Below are positions 1-8,380 of a stretch of DNA of 64,000 nt, one piece after another. Source of the DNA: Sunxiuqinia indica. GTDB taxonomy: Bacteria; Bacteroidota; Bacteroidia; Bacteroidales; Prolixibacteraceae. Location of the stretch: contig NZ_WVEM01000003.1 of assembly GCF_009847015.1 (NCBI RefSeq), positions 310,001 through 374,000 on the forward strand, read 5' to 3'. The notes below the pieces were generated by a model. That model was not told the origin of the DNA. It ran no database searches and worked only from the letters and a program-made list of their open reading frames with translations. The first letter of the stretch is position 1. The number at the start of each line of letters is the position of its first letter. The translations under genes were made by a program, and so were the position numbers.

Positions 1-217
1 CACGCTTTTATCACTTAGGCGGAACTCTATTCCCTTGTTTTCTAATCATAACCCTCGTAGACCGCGCTTTTCGCCTTTCGGCGAAGTGGGGGACTTAGCG
101 TCGATCTGAACATCTGAAAATCGCTGATCGTCTGAATAACCGAAAATCCGATAATCCAATCATCGGGCTATCCGGCTATCCGATCATCCGATCATCCGGA
201 CTCTTGTTGCTACACGG
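1..217. repeat. Intergenic repeats downstream of ugd
   Basis: No gene is visible here. The stretch contains one copy of a hairpin repeat (TTCGCC at 70-75, GGCGAA at 80-85, four-base loop) followed by GTGGGGGACTT, the same block seen near 2591, 4184 and 4652. It then runs into short degenerate tandem words of the type GGCTATCC and GATCATCC (about 164-199). It lies directly 3' of the ugd stop codon on the minus strand, so it could form a hairpin at the end of that transcript, but no U-tract makes it a classical terminator. Confidence 0.6.
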
Positions 218-1669
218 CTAGCCTTTCCCGATGCTCTTCAATTCAAAACCGATTTCTGCCAGTGTTTCCCGATCGAGGATATTCCGTCCGTCAAAGATAA
301 AGGCAGGTTTCAGCATTTGGTTGTACACTTGTTGCCAGTCGTATGTTTTAAACTCGTCCCATTCGGTGAGGATGGCTACGGCATGGGCGTTGGTGATGGC
401 TTCGTAGGGATCGTTGTGAACGGTGACGAGATTTTCAATCTCTTTAGTTGTTAGCGGAGAGACGTCCTGTAGGGTGTCAGTACGTCTGTGGCTCTGCAGG
501 TACTCGATATCTGCAATGATACGTGCTTGGGTTACTTGTGGGTCGTACACGTGAATTTCGGCGCGATCTTGCAGGAGCTCGTCAGCGACATAAATGGCGG
601 CTGATTCGCGGGTGTCGTTGGTGTCTTTTTTAAAGGCCCAACCCAGAAAAGCGATTTTCTTTCCGGACACGGTGTTGAACAGGCTGTCGATAATTTGCTT
701 GGCAAAACGGTGTTTTTGGTAGTCGTTGAGCTTAACCACCTGTTCCCAATATTCGGCTACCTCGGGCAGGTTAAAATGATGACAGAGGTATACGAGGTTT
801 AAAATGTCTTTCTGAAAACAAGAGCCCCCAAAGCCCACCGATGATTTCAGGAATTTAGAACCGATACGGGTATCCATTCCAATGGCACGGGCTACTTCAT
901 CGACATCGGCTCCGGTACGTTCGCACAGGGCGGAGATGGAGTTGATGCTGGAGATGCGTTGTGCCAAAAAGGCGTTGGCTGTTAGTTTCGATAGTTCGGA
1001 CGACCAGATGCGGGTGGTCAGGATCTTTTCGCGCGGAATCCAGTTGGCATAGATGTTGGCTAAAGCCCGCTCGGCTTGTTTCCCGGCTTCGGTGTCTTCG
1101 CTGCCAATGAGTACCCGGTCGGCATTGTGCAGGTCGGGAATAGCTGTTCCCTCGGCTAAAAACTCGGGGTTGGACAGCACCGCAAATTGTGGAGGTGTTC
1201 CTTGTTTTCCCTTGGCATTGTCTAAGATGGTACGGATGGCCTGGGCAGTACGAACGGGCAAGGTGGATTTCTCGACCACAATCTTATTGCCGGTAGATAC
1301 TTCGGCGATCTGACGGGCGCAGAGCTCCACGAACTTCAGGTCGGCAGCCATGCCTTTACCTACGCCATAGGTTTTGGTGGGGGTGTTCACCGATATAAAG
1401 ATCATTTGCGACTCTTTGATGGCTCCTTCCACATCGGTGGAGAAGAACAGGTTGCGGCCCCGTGCTTCAGCGACCACCTCGGGAAGCCCGGGTTCGTATA
1501 CCGGCAGCTTGCTGAGGTCTTCATCATTCCAGTCGGCTATGCGTTGTGGGTTGATATCAACGACTGTTACTTTAATGTGTGGGCATTGTTGGGCGATGAC
1601 CGCCATGGTTGGCCCTCCGACGTATCCTGCACCAATGCAGGCAATTTTTGTTATTTCAGTTGGAAACAT
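218..1669 (-). CDS. ugd: UDP-glucose 6-dehydrogenase (long, animal-type form)
   Basis: It oxidises UDP-glucose to UDP-glucuronate with two NAD+, a cytoplasmic step feeding uronic acid into capsule or exopolysaccharide. The 483-residue protein opens with the Rossmann motif GAGYVGGP (residues 13-20). It has the conserved SVNTPTKT segment, the KSTLPVRT loop (about 134-141) and the catalytic-cysteine motif [10 protein letters not shown] with Cys284. The N-terminus and the overall length resemble animal UGDH more than the roughly 390-450-residue enzymes common in bacteria. It is the last gene seen in the minus-strand export locus, separated from the wzz-like gene by about 1.1 kb of repeats. The start is the only sensible ATG before the Rossmann fold. 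Function is secure; its pairing with this polymer is inferred from context. Confidence 0.96.
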   Translation of the reverse strand: MFPTEITKIACIGAGYVGGPTMAVIAQQCPHIKVTVVDINPQRIADWNDEDLSKLPVYEPGLPEVVAEARGRNLFFSTDVEGAIKESQMIFISVNTPTKTYGVGKGMAADLKFVELCARQIAEVSTGNKIVVEKSTLPVRTAQAIRTILDNAKGKQGTPPQFAVLSNPEFLAEGTAIPDLHNADRVLIGSEDTEAGKQAERALANIYANWIPREKILTTRIWSSELSKLTANAFLAQRISSINSISALCERTGADVDEVARAIGMDTRIGSKFLKSSVGFGGSCFQKDILNLVYLCHHFNLPEVAEYWEQVVKLNDYQKHRFAKQIIDSLFNTVSGKKIAFLGWAFKKDTNDTRESAAIYVADELLQDRAEIHVYDPQVTQARIIADIEYLQSHRRTDTLQDVSPLTTKEIENLVTVHNDPYEAITNAHAVAILTEWDEFKTYDWQQVYNQMLKPAFIFDGRNILDRETLAEIGFELKSIGKG

Positions 1670-1888
1670 ATTTGTGTGTTTTGAGTTGAGTTTTCGAGTT
1701 TCGAGTTTTGAGTTTCGGGTTTTGGGTTGTTTGCTTTTGATTATCGGTTGTTGGTTGTTTGTTCTTTTGTTTTTAGCCCCTGTATTTCCTGAAGGGGACT
1801 TAGCGTCGATCTGAAAAATCCGATCGTCTGAAAATCTTGGTTCTAATATCTAATGTCTAATGTCTTGTTCTCTTTTCCCCAAACCCCA

Positions 1889-1920
1889 ATTACTTTTTTG
1901 TCTTGATACCAAAAAGTAAT
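1889..1920. repeat. Perfect inverted repeat, TTGTCTTGA-loop family
   Basis: The arms ATTACTTTTT (1889-1898) and AAAAAGTAAT (1911-1920) are perfectly complementary around a TGTCTTGATACC loop. A related hairpin with different arms but a similar loop lies at 1959-1988 (CCTGATTTTTGT / ACAAAAACCAGG; its single mismatch becomes a G-U pair in minus-strand RNA). The arms differ while pairing is kept. Confidence 0.6.
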
Positions 1921-1942
1921 CAAAAAAGATCAAGTCAAAGTT

Positions 1943-2177
1943 GTCTTTTCAGGCGGAACCTGATTTTTGTCTTGACACAAAAACCAGGAAAAAAAGTCAA
2001 GGCTGACGATGCTTTTGAAAGAAACGAACATGAAATTTAATCTGCGATATTTCACAAACAAGCATGATTAAATTTCATCGGGAGTTCCATACGTTACCAT
2101 TGAAAATAAAAAATATAAACGGATGAAAACCGGCGGGTCAGTCACTTCCCGAAAACCAAACTCCTCCTTGCAGTCGT
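1943..2177. repeat. Long intergenic repeat, copy A
   Basis: About 235 bases nearly identical to parts of copies B (2241-2751) and C (4300-4812). It carries the stem-loop ATGAAATTTAATC (2030-2042) / GATTAAATTTCAT (2066-2078) around a 23-base loop containing CACAAACAAGCAT, then a promoter-like module with TACCATTG (2095-2102) ending in GGATGAAAA. No reading frame is conserved between copies, so it is not coding. The rest of the 1670-2763 gap holds GT-rich low-complexity sequence next to the ugd start. Confidence 0.85.
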
Positions 2178-2240
2178 CATTTGTTTATTTGTTTGTTTAC
2201 TTGCGTGAGTTAGTAAACTCATGCCATCGTTCTTAATGCT

Positions 2241-2751
2241 TGTGTTGGGGCGTTGCCCTAAACCCCGGTTATGTTTTTGTCTTTTCAGGCGGAACCTGAT
2301 TTTTGTCTTGACACAAAAACCAGGAAAAAAGGTCAAGGCAGACGATGCTTTTGAAAGAAACGAACATGAAATTTAATCTGCGATATTTCACAAACAAGCA
2401 TGATTAAATTTCATCGGGAGTTCCATACGTTACCATTGAAAATAAAAAATATAAACGTATGAAAACTACGGGTCAGTCACCTCCCGAAAACCAAACTCCT
2501 CCTTTCAGTCGTCAAACAAGGTTTTCTTAGCAAGTGCCATTGCTGTTTCCTTCCCTTGTTTTCTAATCAAAACCCTCGTAGGCCGCACTTTTCGCCTGTT
2601 GGCGAAGTGGGGGACTTGGCTGTCCCAAGCGATAGAGTCGTCATCCTGAACTTGTTTCCGGATCTTTTAGCGGATTGCCGTTATCTCACCATCCAACCCT
2701 CTGGTCATCCGAAAATCTGATTGTCTATAAATCTTGATTCTGGTATCTTGG
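2241..2751. repeat. Long intergenic repeat, copy B
   Basis: About 510 bases matching copy C over nearly full length with scattered substitutions and small indels. It contains the conserved stem-loop (arms 2366-2378 and 2402-2414), the promoter-like module, and the GGCGAA hairpin at 2591-2606. It ends just before the stop codon of the wzz-like gene. A one-base indel after the ATG relative to copy C breaks the reading frame, arguing against a small gene. Confidence 0.85.
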
Positions 2752-2763
2752 ATCTAATTCTCC

Positions 2764-3885
2764 TTACTCGTTCCAGCGTTGTTTGATGGTGCTCATAAAT
2801 TGTCGTCCGAAGACGATGCCAACACCAATGATGCCTCCCAGGAAGATCCAGATGAACAGGATGAGTGGTCGGTTTGGTTTTGACTTCTCGAGAGGAACAC
2901 GTACCGGTTCTACGATGGTGAGTACCGGCGCATCTTCTTTCACCTTAATTTGTGCTTGCTCCAATTGTTTGGCCAGTTCAGAATATACCGAAAAGGCAAT
3001 GTTGTATTCACTTTGCAGGCGTTCGACTTCTGTTTGCGCCATGGCCGAGGATACGTTTTTATTTTGATCGCGAAAGCGGGCCAACCGTTTTTGAGCCTCT
3101 AAAAACTCTTCTTTCTTTTCCTGGTAACGATCTTTGATGAAGTCGAGCTGCTCCTGTGCTTTTTGGATTCGGTAGGTGGTGATGTATTTTTGCAAAAGAA
3201 CTTGCGCTTTATGGGCTACCTGAGCTGCCAACCGGGCATCAGGAAAGTTGGACGAAAGGGTCAGTATCCCTTCTTTATCATTGACCTCTAATGACAATTG
3301 TTCATTGAGAGATTTGATGACTTCGTCTTCCTCTTCGGATAATGTAATAAGCTGGTTATCGGTTATTGGTTGTTGGTCGTCGGTTGTTGGTTTTAGAGCG
3401 CCGATGATGACTCCGGGTAAACCGATTGTATATTTCTTGACATTGCTCAATACGCCTGCCTTTTTGTATTCGGTGTAGTATTCGAATAAGGTAACCGGTT
3501 GATCGATGCCGTCAATTTGAAAGCTGCTGTTCATTAATTCGAGTCGAAAAGGAACGGACTGCATGATTTTCGGATAGACCATGGGGGAGAGCGTTTCTGT
3601 ACCGCTGCTCATATCCATGTTAAATCCGGCCATTGCAGCTAGCGAGGACAGGCCTCCTAATTTTGATCCTCCGGACTGGGCACTTTGCGGAACCATGGTG
3701 GTTTGTACCGTGTACTCCTTGGGTGTGAGTATGGCAATAAGCAGTCCCAGTACCGCACCAATAAGGATATACGTGATGATGGTACGGCGGCCATCCCAAA
3801 GGTCTTTTACCAGAGCAATCAAGTCGATTTCGTCGTTGTTGGCAGCTGACTGTTGTGTGGGCGTGTTTTCTTGATTTGTTGTCAT
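2764..3885 (-). CDS. Wzz/GumC-type polysaccharide co-polymerase
   Basis: An inner-membrane chain-length-determinant protein of the Wzz family, expected to control polymer length and to couple synthesis to the outer-membrane SLBB exporter. The 373-residue protein has a short cytoplasmic N-terminus rich in Gln/Asn, a first membrane segment at about 35-53, a periplasmic domain with a long charged coiled coil (about 230-320), and a second membrane segment at about 340-360. It is preceded by the family's proline-rich PLEKSKPNRP. There is no tyrosine-kinase domain, so any BY-kinase must be encoded elsewhere. An odd low-complexity stretch (PTTDDQQPITDNQ, about residues 166-180) is encoded by DNA that resembles the intergenic GT-rich repeats. 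It sits between the second exporter and ugd in the same direction. Confidence 0.9.
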   Translation of the reverse strand: MTTNQENTPTQQSAANNDEIDLIALVKDLWDGRRTIITYILIGAVLGLLIAILTPKEYTVQTTMVPQSAQSGGSKLGGLSSLAAMAGFNMDMSSGTETLSPMVYPKIMQSVPFRLELMNSSFQIDGIDQPVTLFEYYTEYKKAGVLSNVKKYTIGLPGVIIGALKPTTDDQQPITDNQLITLSEEEDEVIKSLNEQLSLEVNDKEGILTLSSNFPDARLAAQVAHKAQVLLQKYITTYRIQKAQEQLDFIKDRYQEKKEEFLEAQKRLARFRDQNKNVSSAMAQTEVERLQSEYNIAFSVYSELAKQLEQAQIKVKEDAPVLTIVEPVRVPLEKSKPNRPLILFIWIFLGGIIGVGIVFGRQFMSTIKQRWNE

Positions 3886-3967
3886 GTTGGTTATTTGATG
3901 TCTGTTGTTTGCTGTTGTTGGGACGTTGCCCCAAAACCCATTTCATTTCTTTTCCGATGAATCGAAA

Positions 3968-4124
3968 GATCCATATAATGCCATTAAAATAAACAATAGA
4001 ATTATATGAAAAGAAACGAAACGAACATGAATTTTAATCTGCGATATTTCACAAACAAGCATATTAAAATTCATCGTGAGTTACATCGAATGCAAATGAA
4101 ATAAGCAATTTTAATGAGATGAAA
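3968..4124. repeat. Divergent copies of the stem-loop/promoter-like module
   Basis: The stem-loop has arms ATGAATTTTAAT (4027-4038) and ATTAAAATTCAT (4063-4074), with the same CTGCGATATTTCACAAACAAGCAT-type loop as copies A-C. Compared with those, one base in each arm has changed so that pairing is preserved. A second partial match to the promoter-like module (CCATATAATGCCATT...) lies at about 3970-4012, next to the start of the wzz-like gene. Confidence 0.7.
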
Positions 4125-4183
4125 CAAAGAAAAATCAAGTCAAACCGAACCCTCGGCCGGGCGTTTTGAAGGCCCTCGCGCTT

Positions 4184-4262
4184 TTCGCCTTGCGGCGAAG
4201 TGGGGGATTGACTGCCCCAAGATTATAGTGCCGGGCCCTTTCTCCTCCTATTTAAGGAGGAG
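4184..4262. repeat. Two intergenic hairpins (GGCGAA and GGAGGAG types)
   Basis: The first hairpin is TTCGCC (4184-4189) / GGCGAA (4194-4199), followed by GTGGGGGATT. The second is CTCCTCCT (4242-4249) / AGGAGGAG (4255-4262) with an ATTTA loop, followed by a GGGGGAGGTGG tail. The second type resembles dispersed REP-like elements often seen in Bacteroidota genomes; this is a recollection, not a search result. Confidence 0.6.
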
Positions 4263-4299
4263 TACCCAAGCGTAGCGCCGGGGGAGGTGGTTGTTTCCT

Positions 4300-4812
4300 T
4301 GTGTTGGGCCGTTTCCCCAAACCCCGGTTATGTTTTTGTCTTTCCAGACGGGACCTGATTTTTGTCTTGACACAAAAACCAGGAAAAAAAGTCAAGGCTG
4401 ACGATGCTTTTGAACGAAACGAACATGAAATTTAATCTGCGATATTTCACAAACAAGCATGATTAAATTTCATCGGGAGTTCCATACGTTACCATTGAAA
4501 ATAAAAAATATAAACGGATGAAAACCGGCGGGTCAGTCACTTCCCGAAAACCAAACTCCTCCTTGCAGTCGTCAAACAGGGTTTTCTTAGCGAGTGCCAT
4601 TGCTGTTTCCTTCCCTTGTTTTCTAGATCAAAACCTTCGTAGGCCGGGCTTTTCGCCTGTTGGCGAAGTGGGGGACTTGGCTGTCCCAAGCGATAGAGTC
4701 TTCATCCTGAACTTGTTTCCGGATCTTTTAGCGGATTGCCGCTATCTCACCATCTCACCATCCAACCCTCTGGTCATCCGAAAATCTGATTGTCTATAAA
4801 TCTTGATTCCAG
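4300..4812. repeat. Long intergenic repeat, copy C
   Basis: Near full-length copy of repeat B. The stem-loop arms are at 4425-4437 and 4461-4473, and the GGCGAA hairpin is at 4652-4667. It ends about 46 bases before the stop codon of the downstream-located exporter gene, the same kind of position as copy B holds relative to the wzz-like gene. The repeats therefore sit consistently at 3' ends of minus-strand genes. Confidence 0.85.
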
Positions 4813-4858
4813 CATCTTGGTCTAATATCTTAAATCTGAATATCCGGCTTCTGTTGTT

Positions 4859-7189
4859 TTATCTCAGCACCGCTGTAATGGCAATGGCCAGAGAGGATAG
4901 GGCACTGGTAATTGAAATCCATTTTCCGGTTTGATCCGGGCGATTGTTTTCGGGTTTTCGGGGAACAATGATTTCTGTTCCAGCGTTGACCTCCGGATAA
5001 TTTTTAAACAAAAATCCATGGGTGGAGGCTGTTGTTCCATTAGGGTACTTTACGTAAACTTTCCGCTTGCGTGTATCTTCGTCGAAGCCACCTGCTTTAT
5101 CGACATAATACAATACTGATTTGCCGGGTTCAAAAGTCAGCGATAGTGGATTCAGGACATTACCACTCACTTTTACAGTTTGTAAGCGTTTGGGTATACT
5201 GAGTACATCCCCGTTCATCAAAAAAAGATCGTTTCGGCTATTCGGGTTGTTGATAATCTCTTGCAGCTCAATGCCAACAACCTCGCTGCCCAGGGTCTCG
5301 TTGTTGCGCCTGAAGATAGCTCCTTGTGGAAATGCATCGGGTGTAAGTCCTCCCGCTTTACTTAGCAGGTCGGTAATTCTCATGCCCCGGGTGTTTAGGG
5401 CATATTCGCCGGCCCGTATTACTTCGCCCTGAATGTATACTTCCCCGGGTTGCATGTATCCGGGAGCTGTTGGCACTGAGATGCGGTCGGACGGCTGGAT
5501 CAGAAACCGGCCGGTTGGTGAATCCATGTTCAGCTTGCGGTCTAAGGAGAAATAGAAGGTGTAACGCAGGGTATCACCGTACTCAGCTTCTTTTTCGGGA
5601 CCTAAGCGACGCGATACTTCAATGGCGGTGCTGTCGGCTCCTTCTCTAAATCCGTCGGCCAGGTAAATGACGTCGCGCAAGGTCATCCCATCCATATAGG
5701 AGAAAGATCCCGGGTTGTTGACCTGGCCTGAAACGCGCACGGTCTCCGGCTCTTCCAGTTGGAAGTGTGACTTTATCCGGATCTCATCTTCGGGTTGAAG
5801 AAAAATGTCCTGTGTGCCGTTGAGGATATCTTTGAGTTCAAAAGTAATCAGCTTGGTCGACAGGTCGTCATTATAACGAATAAGATGCCCACCTTTTAAA
5901 TAGGCATCGGGTGTAATGCTGTCGGCCCTGGAGATTAACTCCGAGAGTTTGAAGTTGTTGGTCAGCTCATATTCTCCGGGACGTAGGACGGAACCGCTGA
6001 TGGTTACCCGGTTGGCAAAAGAATTCAGAATTTTTGATGCGATTAACCGGTCGCCGTTTTTAAGTTTCATGGATGAAATCTGATCTTCTGTAAAGTCTTT
6101 GATTTCCATTCCTTCCTGTGTTTTCCGGTAAAGCTTCATGCGGTGGGTATAGGTTTCATCTGTATAACCTCCGGCATAGGTGATTAGCTGTGACAGTTTT
6201 TCATTTTCTTTGAGCTCAAACTGACCGGTTCTTTTAAAAGCCCCATCCACCTGAACTTGCTTGAGAGTGGTTGGAATAAAGATAATATCTTCATCCTGTA
6301 AAATGATATTTTCTGACAGGTCGCCACCAAGCAGGTATTTGTAGATGTCGATGGTTTTAAAAAGCTGGTTGTTTCGTAACAGTTGGATTTCGCGAAATGA
6401 ACCAATGCTGTTGGGGCCGCCCGAGAGGTACAAGGCATTGAAAATACTGGCTGTTGCCGGTAGTGTATATGAACCGGGGGTTTGCGCTTCACCAATGATG
6501 TTGACTTTGATGGAGCGCATTTTGCCTAAGTCGATCTGTGCAAAGGTACTGGGCTTTTGGCCTTTCATATCAGCATAAATGGTCGATAGCTTGCCGGTTA
6601 ATTTTTGTTCTGCATCGGCAAAAGGGAGTCCGGCAATATTAACCGGGCCAATATCGGGGATAATGACCTGCCCGTTTCTATTTACAATCAGTTGATAGGA
6701 TGCTTGCGAGTTGCCCCAAATGACAATCAGGATTTGATCCCCAATGTTAATGCGATAGTTTTTTGGAGTCGGCAGATTGGGGTTGGGCTCAAAACTAACA
6801 TTACTTCTCCTGAAAAGGAACGCACCAAACCGGGTGTTCCGGGGAGTGTTGATCGCAGCCTTTTGGGTGGTTGTTGTCTCTTCATCTGCCGTGTTTTCTT
6901 CTACACCTTCTTCCAGCATTTGCGAGTCGTCCATCGGTGATTGTTGGTTGTCCAGACCGTCCATCCTGTTGAGCATATCCTGAATCTGTTGCTCACTGGC
7001 TCCTTTTTGTCGGGCCACCTCAATAGCGGCTTCGCGCGACAATCCACTCTGATCAAGCGTTTCTTTGGCTTTCTTGACTTGGTCATTGCTCAGCTCCTTC
7101 ACATTAATATTTTGAGGAACCTCTTGCCCTTTCAATTGAATAGCAAAGCAGATAAATACCAGAAATAGGAGAGATGACAAGAATTTCAT
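4859..7189 (-). CDS. SLBB-domain polysaccharide export outer-membrane protein (Wza-like)
   Basis: A large Wza-family exporter predicted to form the outer-membrane/periplasmic conduit for the polymer. The 776-residue protein has a signal peptide (MKFLSSLLFLVFICFA...LKG/Q), then a short helical repeat region (about 25-75), a Poly_export domain starting near NYRINIGDQILIVIWGN (about 145-230), several SLBB beta-grasp repeats (visible as repeated VSGxVxxPGxY...L.DLI..AGG units), and a C-terminal hydrophobic/amphipathic helix (ITSALSSLAIAITAVLR). The last is comparable to the membrane-spanning helix of Wza. It lacks the lipobox cysteine of E. coli Wza. It is a paralogue of the 802-residue exporter at 9421-11829 with the same architecture. 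Confidence 0.93.
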   Translation of the reverse strand: MKFLSSLLFLVFICFAIQLKGQEVPQNINVKELSNDQVKKAKETLDQSGLSREAAIEVARQKGASEQQIQDMLNRMDGLDNQQSPMDDSQMLEEGVEENTADEETTTTQKAAINTPRNTRFGAFLFRRSNVSFEPNPNLPTPKNYRINIGDQILIVIWGNSQASYQLIVNRNGQVIIPDIGPVNIAGLPFADAEQKLTGKLSTIYADMKGQKPSTFAQIDLGKMRSIKVNIIGEAQTPGSYTLPATASIFNALYLSGGPNSIGSFREIQLLRNNQLFKTIDIYKYLLGGDLSENIILQDEDIIFIPTTLKQVQVDGAFKRTGQFELKENEKLSQLITYAGGYTDETYTHRMKLYRKTQEGMEIKDFTEDQISSMKLKNGDRLIASKILNSFANRVTISGSVLRPGEYELTNNFKLSELISRADSITPDAYLKGGHLIRYNDDLSTKLITFELKDILNGTQDIFLQPEDEIRIKSHFQLEEPETVRVSGQVNNPGSFSYMDGMTLRDVIYLADGFREGADSTAIEVSRRLGPEKEAEYGDTLRYTFYFSLDRKLNMDSPTGRFLIQPSDRISVPTAPGYMQPGEVYIQGEVIRAGEYALNTRGMRITDLLSKAGGLTPDAFPQGAIFRRNNETLGSEVVGIELQEIINNPNSRNDLFLMNGDVLSIPKRLQTVKVSGNVLNPLSLTFEPGKSVLYYVDKAGGFDEDTRKRKVYVKYPNGTTASTHGFLFKNYPEVNAGTEIIVPRKPENNRPDQTGKWISITSALSSLAIAITAVLR

Positions 7190-7337
7190 GATGGTGTTAA
7201 TTTAAGGGGACGTGAATAGTATATTGATAAAGTTTCGATTCGATATCTTTTATGAGTTTACTTTGTTGCTTTTTTATTGTGTGAAACGAGCGGGTAAAAC
7301 CGGACACATACGGAACGATTATACCTGAGTTTCCTGT

Positions 7338-7351
7338 CTTTCAATTGAAAG
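7338..7351. promoter_or_regulatory. Perfect 14-base palindrome upstream of the exporter
   Basis: CTTTCAATTGAAAG is a perfect palindrome about 150 bases upstream of the exporter start, in the 7190-7458 gap. The surrounding bases (GAGTTTCC ... ATTGAAAGATATAAATTATAAACGAATG) weakly resemble the promoter-like module of the intergenic repeats. It could be an operator or part of a promoter; nothing else is seen in this gap. Confidence 0.35.
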
Positions 7352-7458
7352 ATATAAATTATAAACGAATGCAAGTTAATCCTGACTGAAAATTAATGAC
7401 GCAGCTTGTGAAAATCTGAAAATAAACATCCGGTTTTTTCATGCGGTGTATTTTTCCT

Positions 7459-8292
7459 TTAACGTCCGGGTGCCCATGGCATATAATAGTTGCTTTGTTG
7501 TACCGGGTTCGATAGCGGAACTGTCACGCCTACTTTGAGTCGGGTAATCAATGTTTTCGCATGGTTGCGATCACCTTTGCTTGTGTAATTATGCACGGCA
7601 TCCATTACATCCGAATTGATCAGGTCCAGGTTGAAGGATAAAAAAAGGTTCCAGTTGTGTTTGAAATTAATTAATGTTCCTGCTCCTGTCGTATATTGGG
7701 CCGAACTGCCGGGCAGCGGGTTATAGCCTTGTCCTTTCTTGAAAATGTTCGGTGAATCTTCCCCCGCCGGAACTTCGTCATAATTTAACTGGGTTTTGAA
7801 TTGGTTTCCTCCAATACCCATTTCGACAAAGGGGTCAATGCGGATGTTGTTTTTGCTCAGGCTGATAAACTCCCTGAAATAATAACGGATGAATGCGTAG
7901 AGCGATTTGCTTTCGGTTTCGTAGTTTACGGGTGCCTGGTATAAGCTTAAAAACGCAGCATGATTTCCAAATGCTGAAAAATCAGGAAGCTCGCTGGAGC
8001 CTTTTAGCTTGCTAAGTGTGAGATTGGCTCCTGTTTCCCAGTGTTTTCCCAATGTGTGAGAAAGTGCAAGATCAAACGAAAACGTCGGATCATGACTAAA
8101 TTCATTTTCGAGAAAGCTAAGGGATGGTGTAAACTCAGTGAAAATTCTATTTATGCCCGGTTGGAAAGAAATGATCCATTGGTTTTGGCCGATTTCTCCG
8201 GGTGGATTGCTTTTTGCTATTCCTGAGCAGCAAAGGATTAAGCCGGTTAATAGCATTCTTATTTTGATCCTCGTCGGATTGATTGGAAACAT
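7459..8292 (-). CDS. Predicted outer-membrane beta-barrel protein of the export locus
   Basis: I do not recognise a named family. The protein has a signal peptide (basic n-region then LLTGLILCCSGIAKS/N), followed by alternating amphipathic strands rich in aromatic and polar residues with short turns, typical of an outer-membrane barrel. The chosen ATG (8290-8292) gives a normal n-region; an open frame continues up to an ATG at 8404-8406, which would add an odd 38-residue extension and overlap the preceding gene by 26 bases. Another ATG is at 8254-8256. It lies between the regulator and the second exporter, so a role in polymer secretion or surface anchoring is likely but unproven. Confidence 0.7.
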   Translation of the reverse strand: MFPINPTRIKIRMLLTGLILCCSGIAKSNPPGEIGQNQWIISFQPGINRIFTEFTPSLSFLENEFSHDPTFSFDLALSHTLGKHWETGANLTLSKLKGSSELPDFSAFGNHAAFLSLYQAPVNYETESKSLYAFIRYYFREFISLSKNNIRIDPFVEMGIGGNQFKTQLNYDEVPAGEDSPNIFKKGQGYNPLPGSSAQYTTGAGTLINFKHNWNLFLSFNLDLINSDVMDAVHNYTSKGDRNHAKTLITRLKVGVTVPLSNPVQQSNYYMPWAPGR

Positions 8293-8380
8293 ATTGATTG
8301 AGTATGAAATTGGATTGATTTTCAGATCGGACTTTGTGCTCGCGTCAACTAATTTGGCTTCTTTTTCTCTAAATCTACTT

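Noticed and set aside
1-205. CRISPR-like short tandem words (GATCATCC, GGCTATCC)
   Set aside because: Units are too short and contiguous, with no spacers; ordinary low-complexity sequence.
1374-1814. Long plus-strand frames opposite ugd, and similar long frames opposite thrS, SusC and the sensor
   Set aside because: They are antisense to well-supported genes and have shadow-type composition.
2142-2336. Open frame of 64 codons in repeats A/B on the minus strand
   Set aside because: It crosses the junction of two repeat copies, has biased composition and no homology-like features.
4518-4799. Small open frame starting at the GGATGAAAA of repeat C
   Set aside because: Repeat B has a one-base indel just after the same ATG and soon reaches a stop, so the frame is not conserved between copies; the frame also runs through the GGCGAA hairpin.
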